Source of the DNA: Pseudomonas bubulae
GTDB taxonomy: Bacteria; Pseudomonadota; Gammaproteobacteria; Pseudomonadales; Pseudomonadaceae
Reading direction: 5' to 3'
Length of the DNA: 64,000 bases
Assembly (NCBI RefSeq): GCF_900618535.1
Contig: NZ_UYJA01000004.1
Coordinates: 310,001 to 374,000, forward strand
The position numbers and the translations under genes were made by a program. Below the pieces are notes generated by a model, which had not been told where the DNA came from, did no database searches, and was given only the letters and a program-made list of their open reading frames with translations. This document shows positions 36,606 to 45,809 of the stretch, piece after piece (position 1 is the stretch's first letter; each line of letters begins with the position of its first letter).

Positions 36606-37169
36606 GTGCCGCACATAACTTCTCCGCTTATCCCCCCTGTCTGGCTTGAACAAGGCCAACTTCCTGCGCTGCCTGACTCACAGACCCTGGACTGGCTATT
36701 TGACGAGGGCTCTCTGACTCGGCGTCTCACTGCAATTTCAGATAATGCCTTCAGCGTGCTTCCACTTTATGAAGGTTGGCAAGTACTGCGCCCGGATGAA
36801 TGCGCTGCGTTGGACCTGCCTGAAGGCGTTCAGGGCTGGGTGCGCGAAGTGTATTTGCGCGGGCACGCTGAGCCTTGGGTGTTTGCACGCAGTGTCGCGG
36901 GTAAAAGCTCACTGCAAGAGGGTGGCCTGAACATGGACGAACTGGGCAACCGCTCGCTGGGGGAGTTGCTGTTCAGCGACCAGGCCTTTGAGCGCGGAGC
37001 CCTGCAGGTGTGCCACTACCCGCGTAACTGGTTGCCGCAGGCTGATCAGGTCGATCACCTGTGGGCACGCCGCTCGCGCTTTGTGCGTGGCAAACTGAGC
37101 GTGCTGGTGGCCGAAGTGTTTTTACCCAAACTGTGGGCCGCCCTCGGTGCCCGGTCGGAGAACAATTGA
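36606..37169 (+). CDS. ubiC: chorismate lyase
   Basis: A 187-residue enzyme that removes pyruvate from chorismate to give 4-hydroxybenzoate, the first step of ubiquinone synthesis. The GTG start is followed by [13 protein letters not shown]; features include [16 protein letters not shown] (active-site arginine) and [22 protein letters not shown] with the conserved C-terminal glutamate. Its TGA shares one base with the ubiA ATG, so the two are translationally coupled. The rubredoxin gene is divergent from it. Confidence 0.95.
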   Translation: MPHITSPLIPPVWLEQGQLPALPDSQTLDWLFDEGSLTRRLTAISDNAFSVLPLYEGWQVLRPDECAALDLPEGVQGWVREVYLRGHAEPWVFARSVAGKSSLQEGGLNMDELGNRSLGELLFSDQAFERGALQVCHYPRNWLPQADQVDHLWARRSRFVRGKLSVLVAEVFLPKLWAALGARSENN

Positions 37170-38059
37170 TGTACACGCGCCTGCTCAAATCACTCAACCG
37201 TTTCAACCCCCGTGCCTGGGACTTTATCCAGCTGACCCGCATGGACAAGCCCATCGGCATCTACCTGCTGCTGTGGCCGACCTTGTGGGCATTGTGGGTG
37301 GCCGCCAAAGGCGTACCCTCGCTGGGTAACCTGCTGATTTTTGTCTTAGGCGTGGTGTTGACCCGTGCTGCCGGCTGCGTGATCAATGACTTTGCCGACC
37401 GCAAGGTGGATGGTCATGTCAAACGAACAGAACAACGGCCTATGGCCAGTGGCAAAATCAGCAGCAAAGAAGCCCTGGTGTTCTTTGCGCTGTTGATGGG
37501 GGTCAGCTTCCTGCTGGTGCTGTGCACCAATGCTCCGACCATCTGGCTTTCATTTGGCGCGCTGGCACTGGCGGCCACTTACCCGTTCATGAAGCGCTAC
37601 ACCTACTACCCGCAAGTGGTGCTGGGCGCAGCGTTCTCGTGGGGCATACCGATGGCCTTTACGGCCGAGACCGGCAGCCTGCCGGCTGCGGCCTGGCTGC
37701 TGTACATCGCCAACCTGCTGTGGACAGTGGCCTACGACACCTACTACGCCATGACCGACCGCGAAGATGATCTCAAGATCGGGGTTAAATCCACCGCCAT
37801 CCTGTTTGGCGATGCCGACCGCGTGATCATCCTCAGCCTGCAGGGTCTGGCCCTGGGTTGCCTGCTGCTGGCAGGGTCGCACTTTGAGCTGGGCGGCTGG
37901 TTCCACCTTGGCCTGCTGGCGGCGGCGGGCTGTTTTGTGTGGGAATTCTGGTACACCCGCGACCGTGATCCGCAGCGCTGCTTCAAGGCCTTCCTGCACA
38001 ACCACTGGGCAGGGTTGGCGATTTTTGTGGGGATCGTGCTCAATTATGCGGTGGCTTGA
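37169..38059 (+). CDS. ubiA: 4-hydroxybenzoate octaprenyltransferase
   Basis: A 296-residue inner-membrane prenyltransferase that attaches the octa/nonaprenyl tail to 4-hydroxybenzoate. Both Asp-rich motifs are visible: [20 protein letters not shown] and [18 protein letters not shown]. Eight or nine hydrophobic segments are predicted. The start ATG overlaps the ubiC stop. phoB-phoR normally follow ubiA in Pseudomonas, but here a REP doublet and an unrelated acylase gene follow. Confidence 0.97.
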   Translation: MYTRLLKSLNRFNPRAWDFIQLTRMDKPIGIYLLLWPTLWALWVAAKGVPSLGNLLIFVLGVVLTRAAGCVINDFADRKVDGHVKRTEQRPMASGKISSKEALVFFALLMGVSFLLVLCTNAPTIWLSFGALALAATYPFMKRYTYYPQVVLGAAFSWGIPMAFTAETGSLPAAAWLLYIANLLWTVAYDTYYAMTDREDDLKIGVKSTAILFGDADRVIILSLQGLALGCLLLAGSHFELGGWFHLGLLAAAGCFVWEFWYTRDRDPQRCFKAFLHNHWAGLAIFVGIVLNYAVA

Positions 38060-38099
38060 GCCCCTGCCCCGCGAGTTTTTTCAACGCTGACCCAACCCC

Positions 38100-38186
38100 T
38101 GTGGGAGCGGGCTTGCTCGCGATGCGGACAGCGCGGTGGCGCTGCAAGACCGCGACGATCCAGTCGCGAGCAAGCCCGCTCCCACA
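38100..38186. repeat. REP doublet (REPIN)
   Basis: TGTGGGAGCGGGCTTGCTCGCGATG is mirrored by CAGTCGCGAGCAAGCCCGCTCCCACA at the other end, with about 40 bases between. It lies between the convergent ubiA and acylase genes, at the gene-order junction discussed in the findings. Confidence 0.88.
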
Positions 38187-38192
38187 TCGGCC

Positions 38193-40574
38193 TTACCCCG
38201 CTGGCACCAGCCGCAAGGTGCTGCGGGTATTGAGCTGGATTTCGTTTTCGTCCATATGCGGTTTGTCGTAATCACCCTCGATGTAGGACTCGGCCTGGTC
38301 GCGGTAGTGCTTGTCGAACGGCACGCCACTTTGCCCGACCGGGTTGATGGTCAGCCCGTGGGACGGCTCGGCAAAGTCGATCAGGCGCCGGGTAGACGGG
38401 CCGTAGCTCACTGGCCACGGGGCATTGCCCAGTTTGGCGCTGAGGTTGTTGGGCACTTCGTGGCCGCCGGGGGCGGCGAAGGGGCCGACGTTGAGCAGCC
38501 AGTCCAGGGGCTTTTGCCGCCCCAGCGGGTGTTCATGGGTCAGGGTGTGGGCCACGCCCCAGCGCCATTGCCCGGGGTCGTCACCCAGGGTGGCCTTCAA
38601 ATGGGCGATGCTGGCCTGCCACGCCACCTTGACCGTATCGGCGCGGGTTTCTGTGCGCGCGGTGCTGCGGTTGTCCCACCACAGTGAATCCGGGCTGGCC
38701 GCAAGGCGCGGCAAGGCAGCATCGATCACACGCGTAGTCAGCATGGCATCAAAAAAACTGTCGCCCAGTTTGTCGCGCATGGTGGCCTCTGTGAGGCTGT
38801 ACAAAAACTGGTTGAACAAGGTCGCCGCAGTTGAGTCCAGCGGATAATCGCCCTTCCACTGTGCCAGTTGCTCCACCAGTTTGCGTTCGCCCGGGTCCGT
38901 GACCACTTCGCGCAGCACCGGCAACAGAGGCTTGAGCACACGCTCACCGTAGCCCGTGGCAGTACCCAGCTGCAGGGCCTGGCTGTTTTTCAGGTTCCAC
39001 TTGACGCTGTCATCGCGGAGCTGACGATCAAGCTGCTGGCCGCGATCAGCCAGGTTGTAATAACCGGGGATCTCGATGCCGACAGGCGACAATGGCTGGA
39101 AGTTGGCTGACACGATATAACCCCGCGCCGGATTTTCTTCCTGGGGGTTGGCGCTGAACGGGTAAAAACCGTCTTTGTCGGCCTGTGCTGTGCCGCCGTC
39201 GAGGATAAACGCCGGATTGACTCCGGCCGGGCGCTTGGGCAGTTGCGCCGCTGCCCACCAGCCGATATCACCTTTGGCGTTTGCCCACACCAGATTCAGA
39301 CCGGGCGCCTGAATATAGGTCGCAGCCGTACGCGCCTTGCTCAGGCTGTCAGCACGGTTGAGATGGTAGAAGCCTTCGAGGATCGGGTTCTTGCTCTCCA
39401 GGAAGCCCCACCACATGGAAATCGGCGTGTTGCCCGCGGTAGCGCCCAACACGTCATTGATAATCGGCCCGTGGGGCGACTGGCGCAGAGTAAGGATCAC
39501 CGGCGCCTCGCCCTTGACGGCAATCTGCTGTTCGCTGCGGGTCATGTCGACCCATTGACCGTGATACCAGACCTGATTGGGGTTATCGGGGTTGGTCTTC
39601 TCGGCGATCAGGTCCAGATCGTCGTTCTGGAACATGGTCAGGCTCCAGCCAAAATCGGGGTTATTGCCCAGAAAAGCGAACGGCACCAGCGCCTGATGGT
39701 AGCCATACAGGTCGAAATCCGGTGCCGACAGCTGCGCTTCGTACCACACAGACGGTGCCGCAAAACGGATATGCGGGTCACCCGCCAGCAGTGGCTTGCC
39801 ACTTTGTGTGCGTTTGCCTGACACCACCCAGGCGTTGCTGCCTTCAAACTGCGGCAAGCCCGCCTGGCTCAGGGCCTGATCGCTCAGTTGGGCCAGCGCC
39901 CCCAGGGTTTCCCAGTCGCTGGCCGCCAGTGCAGGAGACAATACGCCCTGGGGCTGCCAGTCGAGGTCGAAGATTTTCAGGTAATCGCTGCCCAGTTGGT
40001 CACGTATATAGGTCAGCAGCGGTTCGGTACGAAAGCCGGCGGCAAAGCTGTAAGCCATGTAGCCGGCGACACTGATGGTATCTTCGCCGGTAAAGGGCCG
40101 GGGGGCGATGCCCAGCAGGTCGAACTCCACGGGTTTGGGGTTGTTGGCCTGGTATTGATTGATCCCGTCCAGGTACGCCTGCAAGGCCAGAAATGACGGG
40201 GACTGGTGATCCAGCTCAGTCAAGTAACTCGCAGCCCGCTCACGGATGCGCAGGCTGCGAAACAGCTTGTCGGTATCGACCAGCTTGGGGCCCAGCACCT
40301 CGGCCAGTTCGCCTCGGGCGAGGCGGCGCATGATCTCCATCTGAAACAGCCGGTCTTGTGCCTGAACGTAGCCCAGGGCCCGGTACATATCCGCCTGGTT
40401 GCCTGCACGAATATGCGGCACACCGCGCTCGTCATAACGCACCGTGACCGGCCCCTGCAACGCTGCAAGCGCCACCTGCCCCTGGCGTACGGGCAGTTTG
40501 CTCTGCACGTACCAGGCCCCGCCGCCTGCAAGGACGACAATGGCAACGGCGATAACGGTCAGGCTGCGATTCAT
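38193..40574 (-). CDS. penicillin-acylase-family Ntn hydrolase (AHL-acylase-like)
   Basis: A 793-residue precursor: N-terminal hydrophobic signal/anchor (residues 5-24), alpha region to about 245, then a beta chain whose predicted nucleophile is Ser246 in EGSNAWVVSGKR, the normal autocleavage site (Gly-Ser). SGKPLLAGDPHI and the later NANGDIGWW-like WANAKGDIGWW (substrate contact) are family features. Members include penicillin G acylase and the Pseudomonas acyl-homoserine-lactone acylases PvdQ, QuiP and HacB; HacB is of nearly the same length. Substrate cannot be told from sequence. It is followed on its strand, in transcript order after the DUF6436 gene, by a 40-base gap, so the two may form an operon. 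Confidence 0.9.
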   Translation of the reverse strand: MNRSLTVIAVAIVVLAGGGAWYVQSKLPVRQGQVALAALQGPVTVRYDERGVPHIRAGNQADMYRALGYVQAQDRLFQMEIMRRLARGELAEVLGPKLVDTDKLFRSLRIRERAASYLTELDHQSPSFLALQAYLDGINQYQANNPKPVEFDLLGIAPRPFTGEDTISVAGYMAYSFAAGFRTEPLLTYIRDQLGSDYLKIFDLDWQPQGVLSPALAASDWETLGALAQLSDQALSQAGLPQFEGSNAWVVSGKRTQSGKPLLAGDPHIRFAAPSVWYEAQLSAPDFDLYGYHQALVPFAFLGNNPDFGWSLTMFQNDDLDLIAEKTNPDNPNQVWYHGQWVDMTRSEQQIAVKGEAPVILTLRQSPHGPIINDVLGATAGNTPISMWWGFLESKNPILEGFYHLNRADSLSKARTAATYIQAPGLNLVWANAKGDIGWWAAAQLPKRPAGVNPAFILDGGTAQADKDGFYPFSANPQEENPARGYIVSANFQPLSPVGIEIPGYYNLADRGQQLDRQLRDDSVKWNLKNSQALQLGTATGYGERVLKPLLPVLREVVTDPGERKLVEQLAQWKGDYPLDSTAATLFNQFLYSLTEATMRDKLGDSFFDAMLTTRVIDAALPRLAASPDSLWWDNRSTARTETRADTVKVAWQASIAHLKATLGDDPGQWRWGVAHTLTHEHPLGRQKPLDWLLNVGPFAAPGGHEVPNNLSAKLGNAPWPVSYGPSTRRLIDFAEPSHGLTINPVGQSGVPFDKHYRDQAESYIEGDYDKPHMDENEIQLNTRSTLRLVPAG

Positions 40575-40614
40575 GAAGCAACTCCTTGTTCTGGTCGTAC
40601 GCGCCGGGGCGATA

Positions 40615-41199
40615 TCAGTGGGCGGCGCTTTTATCTTGCCAGGAGCAGTAACAGCCCACCGCCATGGTATGGGTGGCCTTGACCGGGCGACCTTCGCTCA
40701 GGGCTTGCAGGATGGGTTCTATGAAACTGTTGCTGGCGTTGCAGGTGGCCCCTTCGCTGTAGGGGCCAAAGTAGGCCAGTTGGCCACTGCGGTCCCAGAT
40801 GGCCACGGCCGGGCTGGCACTCAGATGCTCGGCGCCGGGCAGGCTGGCCAGCGCCTTGATCGCGCCCAGGGTGGCGGGTAATTGACCGTGAGTGCCGGGC
40901 TTTTGCAGTGAGTAGAATTCGACGCCTTGGGGCGCGTAATGAGCCAGCAGCTCGCTGAGGTGCTGCTGGTTGCCGACGTTGCAGGGGCACGCCGGGTCCC
41001 AGAAGTGCACCACGCGAATGGCACCCGGACCCGACAGTTCGGCGGGCAGGCTCAGTACATCCCCGGAGAACAAAGCGGCCTGATCACTGAAGGCACGGAT
41101 ATAGCGGCCCTGGAACCAGTCGTAGGCCGTCCACAACCCCACCGCGCAGATCAGCGTCAGCAGGCAGGCCAACAGGGTTTTGAACGGGGGCACCGGCAT
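40615..41199 (-). CDS. DUF6436-type thioredoxin-like membrane-anchored protein
   Basis: A 194-residue protein with an N-terminal membrane anchor (about 8-26, LLACLLTLICAVGLWTAY) and a thioredoxin-like domain. VVHFWDPACPCNVGNQQHL has a CPC arrangement at the place of the usual CxxC active site, and a second cluster CYCSWQD lies at the C-terminus. This suggests a periplasmic thiol or metal role but is not proved. It lies upstream of the acylase gene on the same strand and could help its folding or act separately. Confidence 0.72.
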   Translation of the reverse strand: MPVPPFKTLLACLLTLICAVGLWTAYDWFQGRYIRAFSDQAALFSGDVLSLPAELSGPGAIRVVHFWDPACPCNVGNQQHLSELLAHYAPQGVEFYSLQKPGTHGQLPATLGAIKALASLPGAEHLSASPAVAIWDRSGQLAYFGPYSEGATCNASNSFIEPILQALSEGRPVKATHTMAVGCYCSWQDKSAAH

Positions 41200-41307
41200 T
41201 GGAAAGCTCCTTGAAGGCCGCGTAGCTTGCCATGCTTGACCTGACAGATGAATATTGAAGGTCTATAAAGCCTGTTTTGCGCGCCTGCGCCCTGCCTGGA
41301 AGCCTCT

Positions 41308-42249
41308 ATGCCTGCCCTGTTTTCTCCCGATTCCTTGCGCGCCAGCCTGCAGCCGCTGGCGGCGGGCCAGCCGTTATCGAGTGAAGCCCTGGCGTATCAG
41401 CGTTATTACGGTCTGGATTTTCCCCATCGTCAGGCGCCAGTCAAACGTCAGTTGGGGCGCTTCACTGCGGGGGGTTACGAGATCGTCAGTCAGGTGTGGT
41501 GGCCAGCCTCGTCACCCGTGGCGACCTTGTTTGTGATTCACGGGTTTTACGATCATATGGGGCTTTACCGGCATGTGATCGAATGGGGGCTGGACCACGG
41601 ATTTGTAGTGATCGCCTGTGATCTGCCGGGGCACGGGCTGTCCAGTGGCGAGCGGGCCAGTATCGACGATTTCGCGCGGTACCAGGCGGTGCTGCAAGGC
41701 CTGTTTATCGAAGCGCAATCATTGCAGTTGCCGCAGCCCTGGCATCTGTGCGGGCAAAGCACGGGGGGAGCGATTGTGCTCGATCACCTGTTGCGCTGCG
41801 GTGCGCAAAGCCCGGCACAGGGCCAGGCAATACTGCTTTCGCCCCTGGTGCGACCCAAGGGCTGGAGCTGGTCGAAACTCAGCTACTACCTGCTGCGCCC
41901 GTTCGTCAAAGGCATTGCCCGGCGTTTTAGCGAAAACTCCAACGACCCGGATTTTTTGCCGTTTCTGCAAGCCGACCCTCTGCAACCGGTGCGCTTGCCG
42001 ACGGCCTGGGTGGGTGCCCTGGCGCGCTGGATCCCGCGAATTGAAGGCGCGGCACCGAGTGCGCGGCAGCCGCTGGTGATTCAGGGCCAGGACGATAAAA
42101 CGGTGGATTGGCAGCATAACCTTGAGGTGCTCAAGGCCAAGTTCAATCAGCCGCAGACACTGCTGTTGCCTGAAGCCCGGCACCATCTGGCGAATGAAAC
42201 GCCCGAGATACGTGAGCGATATTTCGCTTTTCTGGACAAGTATTTCTGA
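41308..42249 (+). CDS. alpha/beta hydrolase (monoacylglycerol-lipase/lysophospholipase-like)
   Basis: A 313-residue serine hydrolase. The oxyanion turn is IHGFYDHMGLYRHV, DLPGHGLSSGERASIDDF marks the cap side, and the nucleophile elbow is LCGQSTGGAIVLDHL with Ser in GQSTG. An acid in GQDDKTVDW and His in EARHHLANE complete the triad. This layout matches PldB/monoglyceride-lipase-type hydrolases; substrate unknown. It is divergent from the DUF6436 gene over about 108 bases and convergent with the next gene. Confidence 0.88.
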   Translation: MPALFSPDSLRASLQPLAAGQPLSSEALAYQRYYGLDFPHRQAPVKRQLGRFTAGGYEIVSQVWWPASSPVATLFVIHGFYDHMGLYRHVIEWGLDHGFVVIACDLPGHGLSSGERASIDDFARYQAVLQGLFIEAQSLQLPQPWHLCGQSTGGAIVLDHLLRCGAQSPAQGQAILLSPLVRPKGWSWSKLSYYLLRPFVKGIARRFSENSNDPDFLPFLQADPLQPVRLPTAWVGALARWIPRIEGAAPSARQPLVIQGQDDKTVDWQHNLEVLKAKFNQPQTLLLPEARHHLANETPEIRERYFAFLDKYF

Positions 42250-42268
42250 GACCCTGAAGGGCGCTGTC

Positions 42269-43021
42269 CTATGGGTTCAGGTTGGCAGTGCTTTGCCCCA
42301 CTGCCAGCCCGGCGCGAACCGCTGCCAGGGCTGCTTGATAATAGGTCTTGCCTTCAGGCGATTGCGCAAAGGTAACGAACTCTTCCAGCTCCGGGTCAGA
42401 CAGATCGCGATACACGTAGAGCAAGGTGTTATCCAGCTCGCCGCCGATCTGATCCATCAACCGCTGGCGCTGCCCGTTCAACATGCTCTGCGCTTGCCCG
42501 CCACCCAATAGCCCCGGGATCATCGAACTCAAGCTGTCCGCGGCAACACCGGCAATCGCCAGGCTGACTTCGGCCCCGGCTTCACGGGCAGGCAGTGCGC
42601 GAGACAAATGATTGATCAGCAACTGGCGGGTAGCGTCGGCGTCCATGCGCGGCAGGCCCTGCGCATGCATGGCCAATTGATCGCGGCGCGTGGCCAACAG
42701 CTCGGCGGCGACAATTTTGCCGCCCAATGGCGAGCGGAAAAACACCAGCGCCGGCTTCGGATCAGGCAAGTTGCTACGCATCTGTTCCTTGGCCCGCTTA
42801 TCCATCGCCGCAGGTGCAAAACGCTGGCTACTGTTGTTGACCAACGCCTGGTAGACCGCTGGCGGCAAATTGTTGCGATAACGCTCCTGAGCAGCGCCCA
42901 GCGCATCATTGAAGTGCTCACGTTGTTGCGGCCAGCCGGCGACCGTAAACAGATCATCAAGGTTGTCTGCCCATGCGGGTAACGTACAAAACATCATTAA
43001 CAGTAAAAACAAGCGGCGCAT
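42269..43021 (-). CDS. secreted DUF2059-like protein
   Basis: A 250-residue protein starting MRRLFLLLMMFCTLPAWADN, a clear Sec signal (cleavage after AWA). The frame start at 43204 adds unsupported residues. The C-terminal DLSDPELEEFVTFAQSPEGK is the DUF2059 hallmark, in which an acidic helix is followed by S-P-x-G-x-x. No catalytic residues are recognised and function is unknown. GAGCCCC/AGGAGCCCCTC upstream on its strand gives a plausible ribosome site. Confidence 0.78.
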   Translation of the reverse strand: MRRLFLLLMMFCTLPAWADNLDDLFTVAGWPQQREHFNDALGAAQERYRNNLPPAVYQALVNNSSQRFAPAAMDKRAKEQMRSNLPDPKPALVFFRSPLGGKIVAAELLATRRDQLAMHAQGLPRMDADATRQLLINHLSRALPAREAGAEVSLAIAGVAADSLSSMIPGLLGGGQAQSMLNGQRQRLMDQIGGELDNTLLYVYRDLSDPELEEFVTFAQSPEGKTYYQAALAAVRAGLAVGQSTANLNP

Positions 43022-43174
43022 GAGGGGCTCCTGTCTGCAGGGCGCTATTGTCCGGGTGTGGCGTAGGACTTGTCGAGAATTCGTCTTGCTCATATGGGCA
43101 TTAAAGCGTGCAGGTGATTTATTTCGACATTGCCAGCTAGACGGAGCTGTCAGATTTTGAGGCGGCTCGATACT

Positions 43175-43810
43175 ATGCGCGCCATGCAAATACCCTCTGA
43201 TCACCCGCTGTTGCTACGCATCGTCGACGACCTGTATACGCAGGGATGGTCACAGCAAAATATTTTCCTGCCCGAGGCTCTGACCCTCGAACTGGCGGCT
43301 GAGTGCCATAAACGTTCAGCTGAAGGCGAACTGACCCCGGCAGCGGTCGGCCGCGGTGTGACTCAGGAGGTACGCGAGGGAATACGCGGTGACCATATCC
43401 AATGGCTGGAGCCGGGAGAGGCGCTGGCTTGCGACAGTTACCTGGGGTTAATGGAAAGCCTGCGAATCGCCATGAATCGCAGGCTTTTTTTGGGCCTGGA
43501 GGACTTTGAAAGCCACTTTGCGCTCTACCCGCCCGGTGCGTTTTACCTCAAGCATCTGGACCGCTTTCGGGATGATGACCGGCGCATGGTTTCGGCCGTG
43601 GTCTATCTCAACCAGGGCTGGCTGCCCGAGCATGGTGGGCATTTGCGCATGTACCTGGACGGCGATATCGACTATGACGTGTTGCCGACCGGCGGGTGTC
43701 TGGTGGTCTTTCTCTCGGGCGAAATCCCCCATGAAGTCATGCCTGCGACCCGTGACCGTCTGTCGTTGACCGGTTGGTTTCGCCGTCGTGCCACCGAGGT
43801 GTTTGTATGA
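43175..43810 (+). CDS. 2-oxoglutarate/Fe(II) prolyl hydroxylase, PPHD-like (EF-Tu hydroxylase type)
   Basis: A 211-residue double-stranded beta-helix dioxygenase. Iron ligands are His127 and Asp129 in YLKHLDRFRDDDRRM and His186 in GEIPHEVMP; an arginine in TRDRLSLTGWFRRR would bind 2-oxoglutarate. The block HLDRFRDDDRR, VVYLNQGWLPEHGG and LSLTGWFR is the pattern of the Pseudomonas prolyl hydroxylase PPHD, which hydroxylates a proline of elongation factor Tu and is related to animal HIF prolyl hydroxylases. Assignment to that subfamily is inferred from motifs. Start at 43175 or 43184 is uncertain. The DUF523 gene overlaps its stop by four bases. Confidence 0.83.
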   Translation: MRAMQIPSDHPLLLRIVDDLYTQGWSQQNIFLPEALTLELAAECHKRSAEGELTPAAVGRGVTQEVREGIRGDHIQWLEPGEALACDSYLGLMESLRIAMNRRLFLGLEDFESHFALYPPGAFYLKHLDRFRDDDRRMVSAVVYLNQGWLPEHGGHLRMYLDGDIDYDVLPTGGCLVVFLSGEIPHEVMPATRDRLSLTGWFRRRATEVFV

Positions 43811-44301
43811 GCCCCAAAGTACTGGTCAGTCGCTGCCTGCTGGGGCATCGCGTACGCTACGACGGCGGCGCCAGCGGCCCCTATGCACTACTGGCGCAAT
43901 GGCAGGCCGAAGGCCGGGTGATTGCCTTGTGCCCGGAAGTGGCGGGCGGCTTGCCCACGCCACGCGCTGCAGCAGAGATCCCCGGCGGCCAAGGGGTCGA
44001 GGTGCTCGCGGGCAAGGCTGCAGTCATTACCACTGAAGGCGAAGACGTAACCGAGGCGTTTGTGTCCGGCGCGCGTCAGGCACTGGCGCTGGTTGAGCGC
44101 CACGGCATCCGCATTGCCATTCTCAAGGCCAACAGCCCGTCCTGCGGCAATCGACTGACCTATGACGGCAGCTTTAGGGGTGTCAAAGTCGAGGGGCAGG
44201 GCGTGACTGCAGCCTTGCTGACCCGTGCAGGGGTGCAGGTATTCAGTGAGCTGGAGCTCGAAGAAGCGGCCAAAGCACTGGGTGTTTTGACGCAGAAATG
44301 A
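43807..44301 (+). CDS. DUF523 protein (YbbK-like)
   Basis: A 164-residue protein, MSPKVLVSRCLLGHRVRYDGG..., with CPEVAGGLPTPRAAAEI, GARQALALVERHGI and LKANSPSCGN, the conserved cysteine-containing blocks of DUF523. The two Cys-rich loops (SRCLLG and SPSCGN) may bind metal. Function is not established. Its ATG overlaps the dioxygenase stop (ATGA), so the two are co-translated, which hints at a shared process. Confidence 0.9.
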   Translation: MSPKVLVSRCLLGHRVRYDGGASGPYALLAQWQAEGRVIALCPEVAGGLPTPRAAAEIPGGQGVEVLAGKAAVITTEGEDVTEAFVSGARQALALVERHGIRIAILKANSPSCGNRLTYDGSFRGVKVEGQGVTAALLTRAGVQVFSELELEEAAKALGVLTQK

Positions 44302-44343
44302 GTTCAGGTAATATCCGCCATCACATTGCCCAGGGATACAACG

Positions 44344-45057
44344 ATGACTGACAAGCCTAAATCGCAGCCCTCGGCCGCAGCTGAAAGTGCCGATTCAGCA
44401 CTGCACCATATCGTTGATGGTTTTTTGCACTTTCATCACGAAATCTTCCCTGAACAAGAAGCCTTTTTCAAAAAGCTGGCCACGGCGCAAAACCCCCGTG
44501 CGATGTTTATTGCCTGTGCCGATTCGCGCATCGTGCCGGAGCTGATCACCCAGAGCGCACCGGGCGATCTGTTCGTGACCCGTAACGTCGGCAACGTTGT
44601 ACCGCCTTACGGTCAGATGAACGGTGGTGTTTCCACGGCGATCGAGTACGCGGTACTGGCACTGGGCGTGCAGCACATCATCATTTGCGGGCATTCCGAT
44701 TGTGGCGCGATGCGCGCCGTGCTCAACCCCGCCAGCCTGAAAAAAATGCCGACGGTAAAGGCCTGGTTGCACCACGTGGAAGTGGCCAAGACCATGGTGC
44801 AGGACAACTGCAACTGCGCCAATGAATCTGAAAGCATGCACGTGCTGACGGAAGAGAACGTGATTGCCCAACTGCAGCACTTGCGCACGCACCCGTCGGT
44901 AGCGTCGCGTATGGCCAATGGGCATCTGTTTATCCATGGCTGGGTCTACGACATCGAAACCAGCGCAATCAAGGCCTACGACGCCGACAAGGGCGAATTC
45001 CTGCCACTGGACGGCACCAGCCCGATCCCGAGCGCGACGCCCAAAGCGCGGTTTTAA
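44344..45057 (+). CDS. beta-class carbonic anhydrase
   Basis: A 237-residue enzyme that hydrates CO2 to bicarbonate. Zinc ligands are the Cys of FIACADSRIVPE and the His/Cys of GHSDCGAM; the Asp-Arg dyad of CADSR is intact. GDLFVTRNVGNVVPP is also conserved. Start 44344 follows CCAGGGATACAACG. In P. aeruginosa and P. putida a carbonic anhydrase gene lies a few genes before the cox operon, as here, but the SulP transporter gene that accompanies it in P. aeruginosa is absent. Confidence 0.96.
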   Translation: MTDKPKSQPSAAAESADSALHHIVDGFLHFHHEIFPEQEAFFKKLATAQNPRAMFIACADSRIVPELITQSAPGDLFVTRNVGNVVPPYGQMNGGVSTAIEYAVLALGVQHIIICGHSDCGAMRAVLNPASLKKMPTVKAWLHHVEVAKTMVQDNCNCANESESMHVLTEENVIAQLQHLRTHPSVASRMANGHLFIHGWVYDIETSAIKAYDADKGEFLPLDGTSPIPSATPKARF

Positions 45058-45070
45058 ACGCGCATGAGCG

Positions 45071-45156
45071 GTGGGAGCGGGCTTGCTCGCGATTGCATCA
45101 GCGCGGTATGTCAGTTAAACCGCAGCGTCTGCATCGCAGGCAAGCCAGCTCCCACA
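45071..45156. repeat. REP doublet (REPIN)
   Basis: GTGGGAGCGGGCTTGCTCGCGAT opposite GCATCGCAGGCAAGCCAGCTCCCACA, between the convergent carbonic anhydrase and 45174 genes. The right arm has two substitutions. Confidence 0.85.
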
Positions 45157-45173
45157 AAAAGCCTGCAAAAATC

Positions 45174-45809
45174 TTACAACGCCAGGCCAACGCCCAATTG
45201 CTTGGACAGGCACGGCCAGCGCTTCCAGGCTGCGCCCGTTTCAGGGCTGGTCAGGCGCTCGCGATAGGCTTCGACCGACTCCAGGGCAAAGCTCTCTTCG
45301 TTGAGCATCAGGTCAACCGCATGATGCACGGCGGCATCCAGCTGGTTGGCAAAGTCTTCGCCAATCAACTGGTGGGCGATCAGGTTGGCCACGGTCATGT
45401 CCAGCGGAATCAACGGCTGCTGGAAGTGCTTGATATAGAGGTCGTTGACCTCTTCGACCAGGCGGTGCGCCAGGTACGCTTCGTCCAGCAAACCCTCCAG
45501 CCCTTCGTGGCCAACGAGCAGCGGCAATGGCTGGGCAAAGAATTGCTCGGCGATTTTCAGGATCGGCTTGATCTGCGACTCGATACCGGCCTCGCGAGCG
45601 ACTTCATTGGCCGCATCGAGCAAGTCGGGCACCTGGTCGATATAGGCGCTGACGAAACGCGTCATCACCACATTACGGTCGACTTCAGGCAATTGGATGG
45701 CGGTGTGAAGGTGTGGCAATTGAGCGGCCAGATGCTTGGCGAGCAGGCCCGTTTCAGCCTCATGGTCTTGGGCACGCGAGATCTGCACGCGGATGGCGGC
45801 GGTGTTCAT
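45174..45809 (-). CDS. conserved Pseudomonas protein of unknown function
   Basis: A 211-residue acidic soluble protein starting MNTAAIRVQISRAQDHEAETG. No signal peptide or membrane segment. A middle part rich in alternating helices (LLDAANEVAREAG, LKIAEQFFAQPLPLLVGHEGLEGLLDEA in part) gives no known domain. In P. aeruginosa an unannotated gene of similar context (next to coxB) is present, and this is likely the same. CTGGAGTTCCC upstream on its strand is the ribosome site. Confidence 0.8.
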   Translation of the reverse strand: MNTAAIRVQISRAQDHEAETGLLAKHLAAQLPHLHTAIQLPEVDRNVVMTRFVSAYIDQVPDLLDAANEVAREAGIESQIKPILKIAEQFFAQPLPLLVGHEGLEGLLDEAYLAHRLVEEVNDLYIKHFQQPLIPLDMTVANLIAHQLIGEDFANQLDAAVHHAVDLMLNEESFALESVEAYRERLTSPETGAAWKRWPCLSKQLGVGLAL

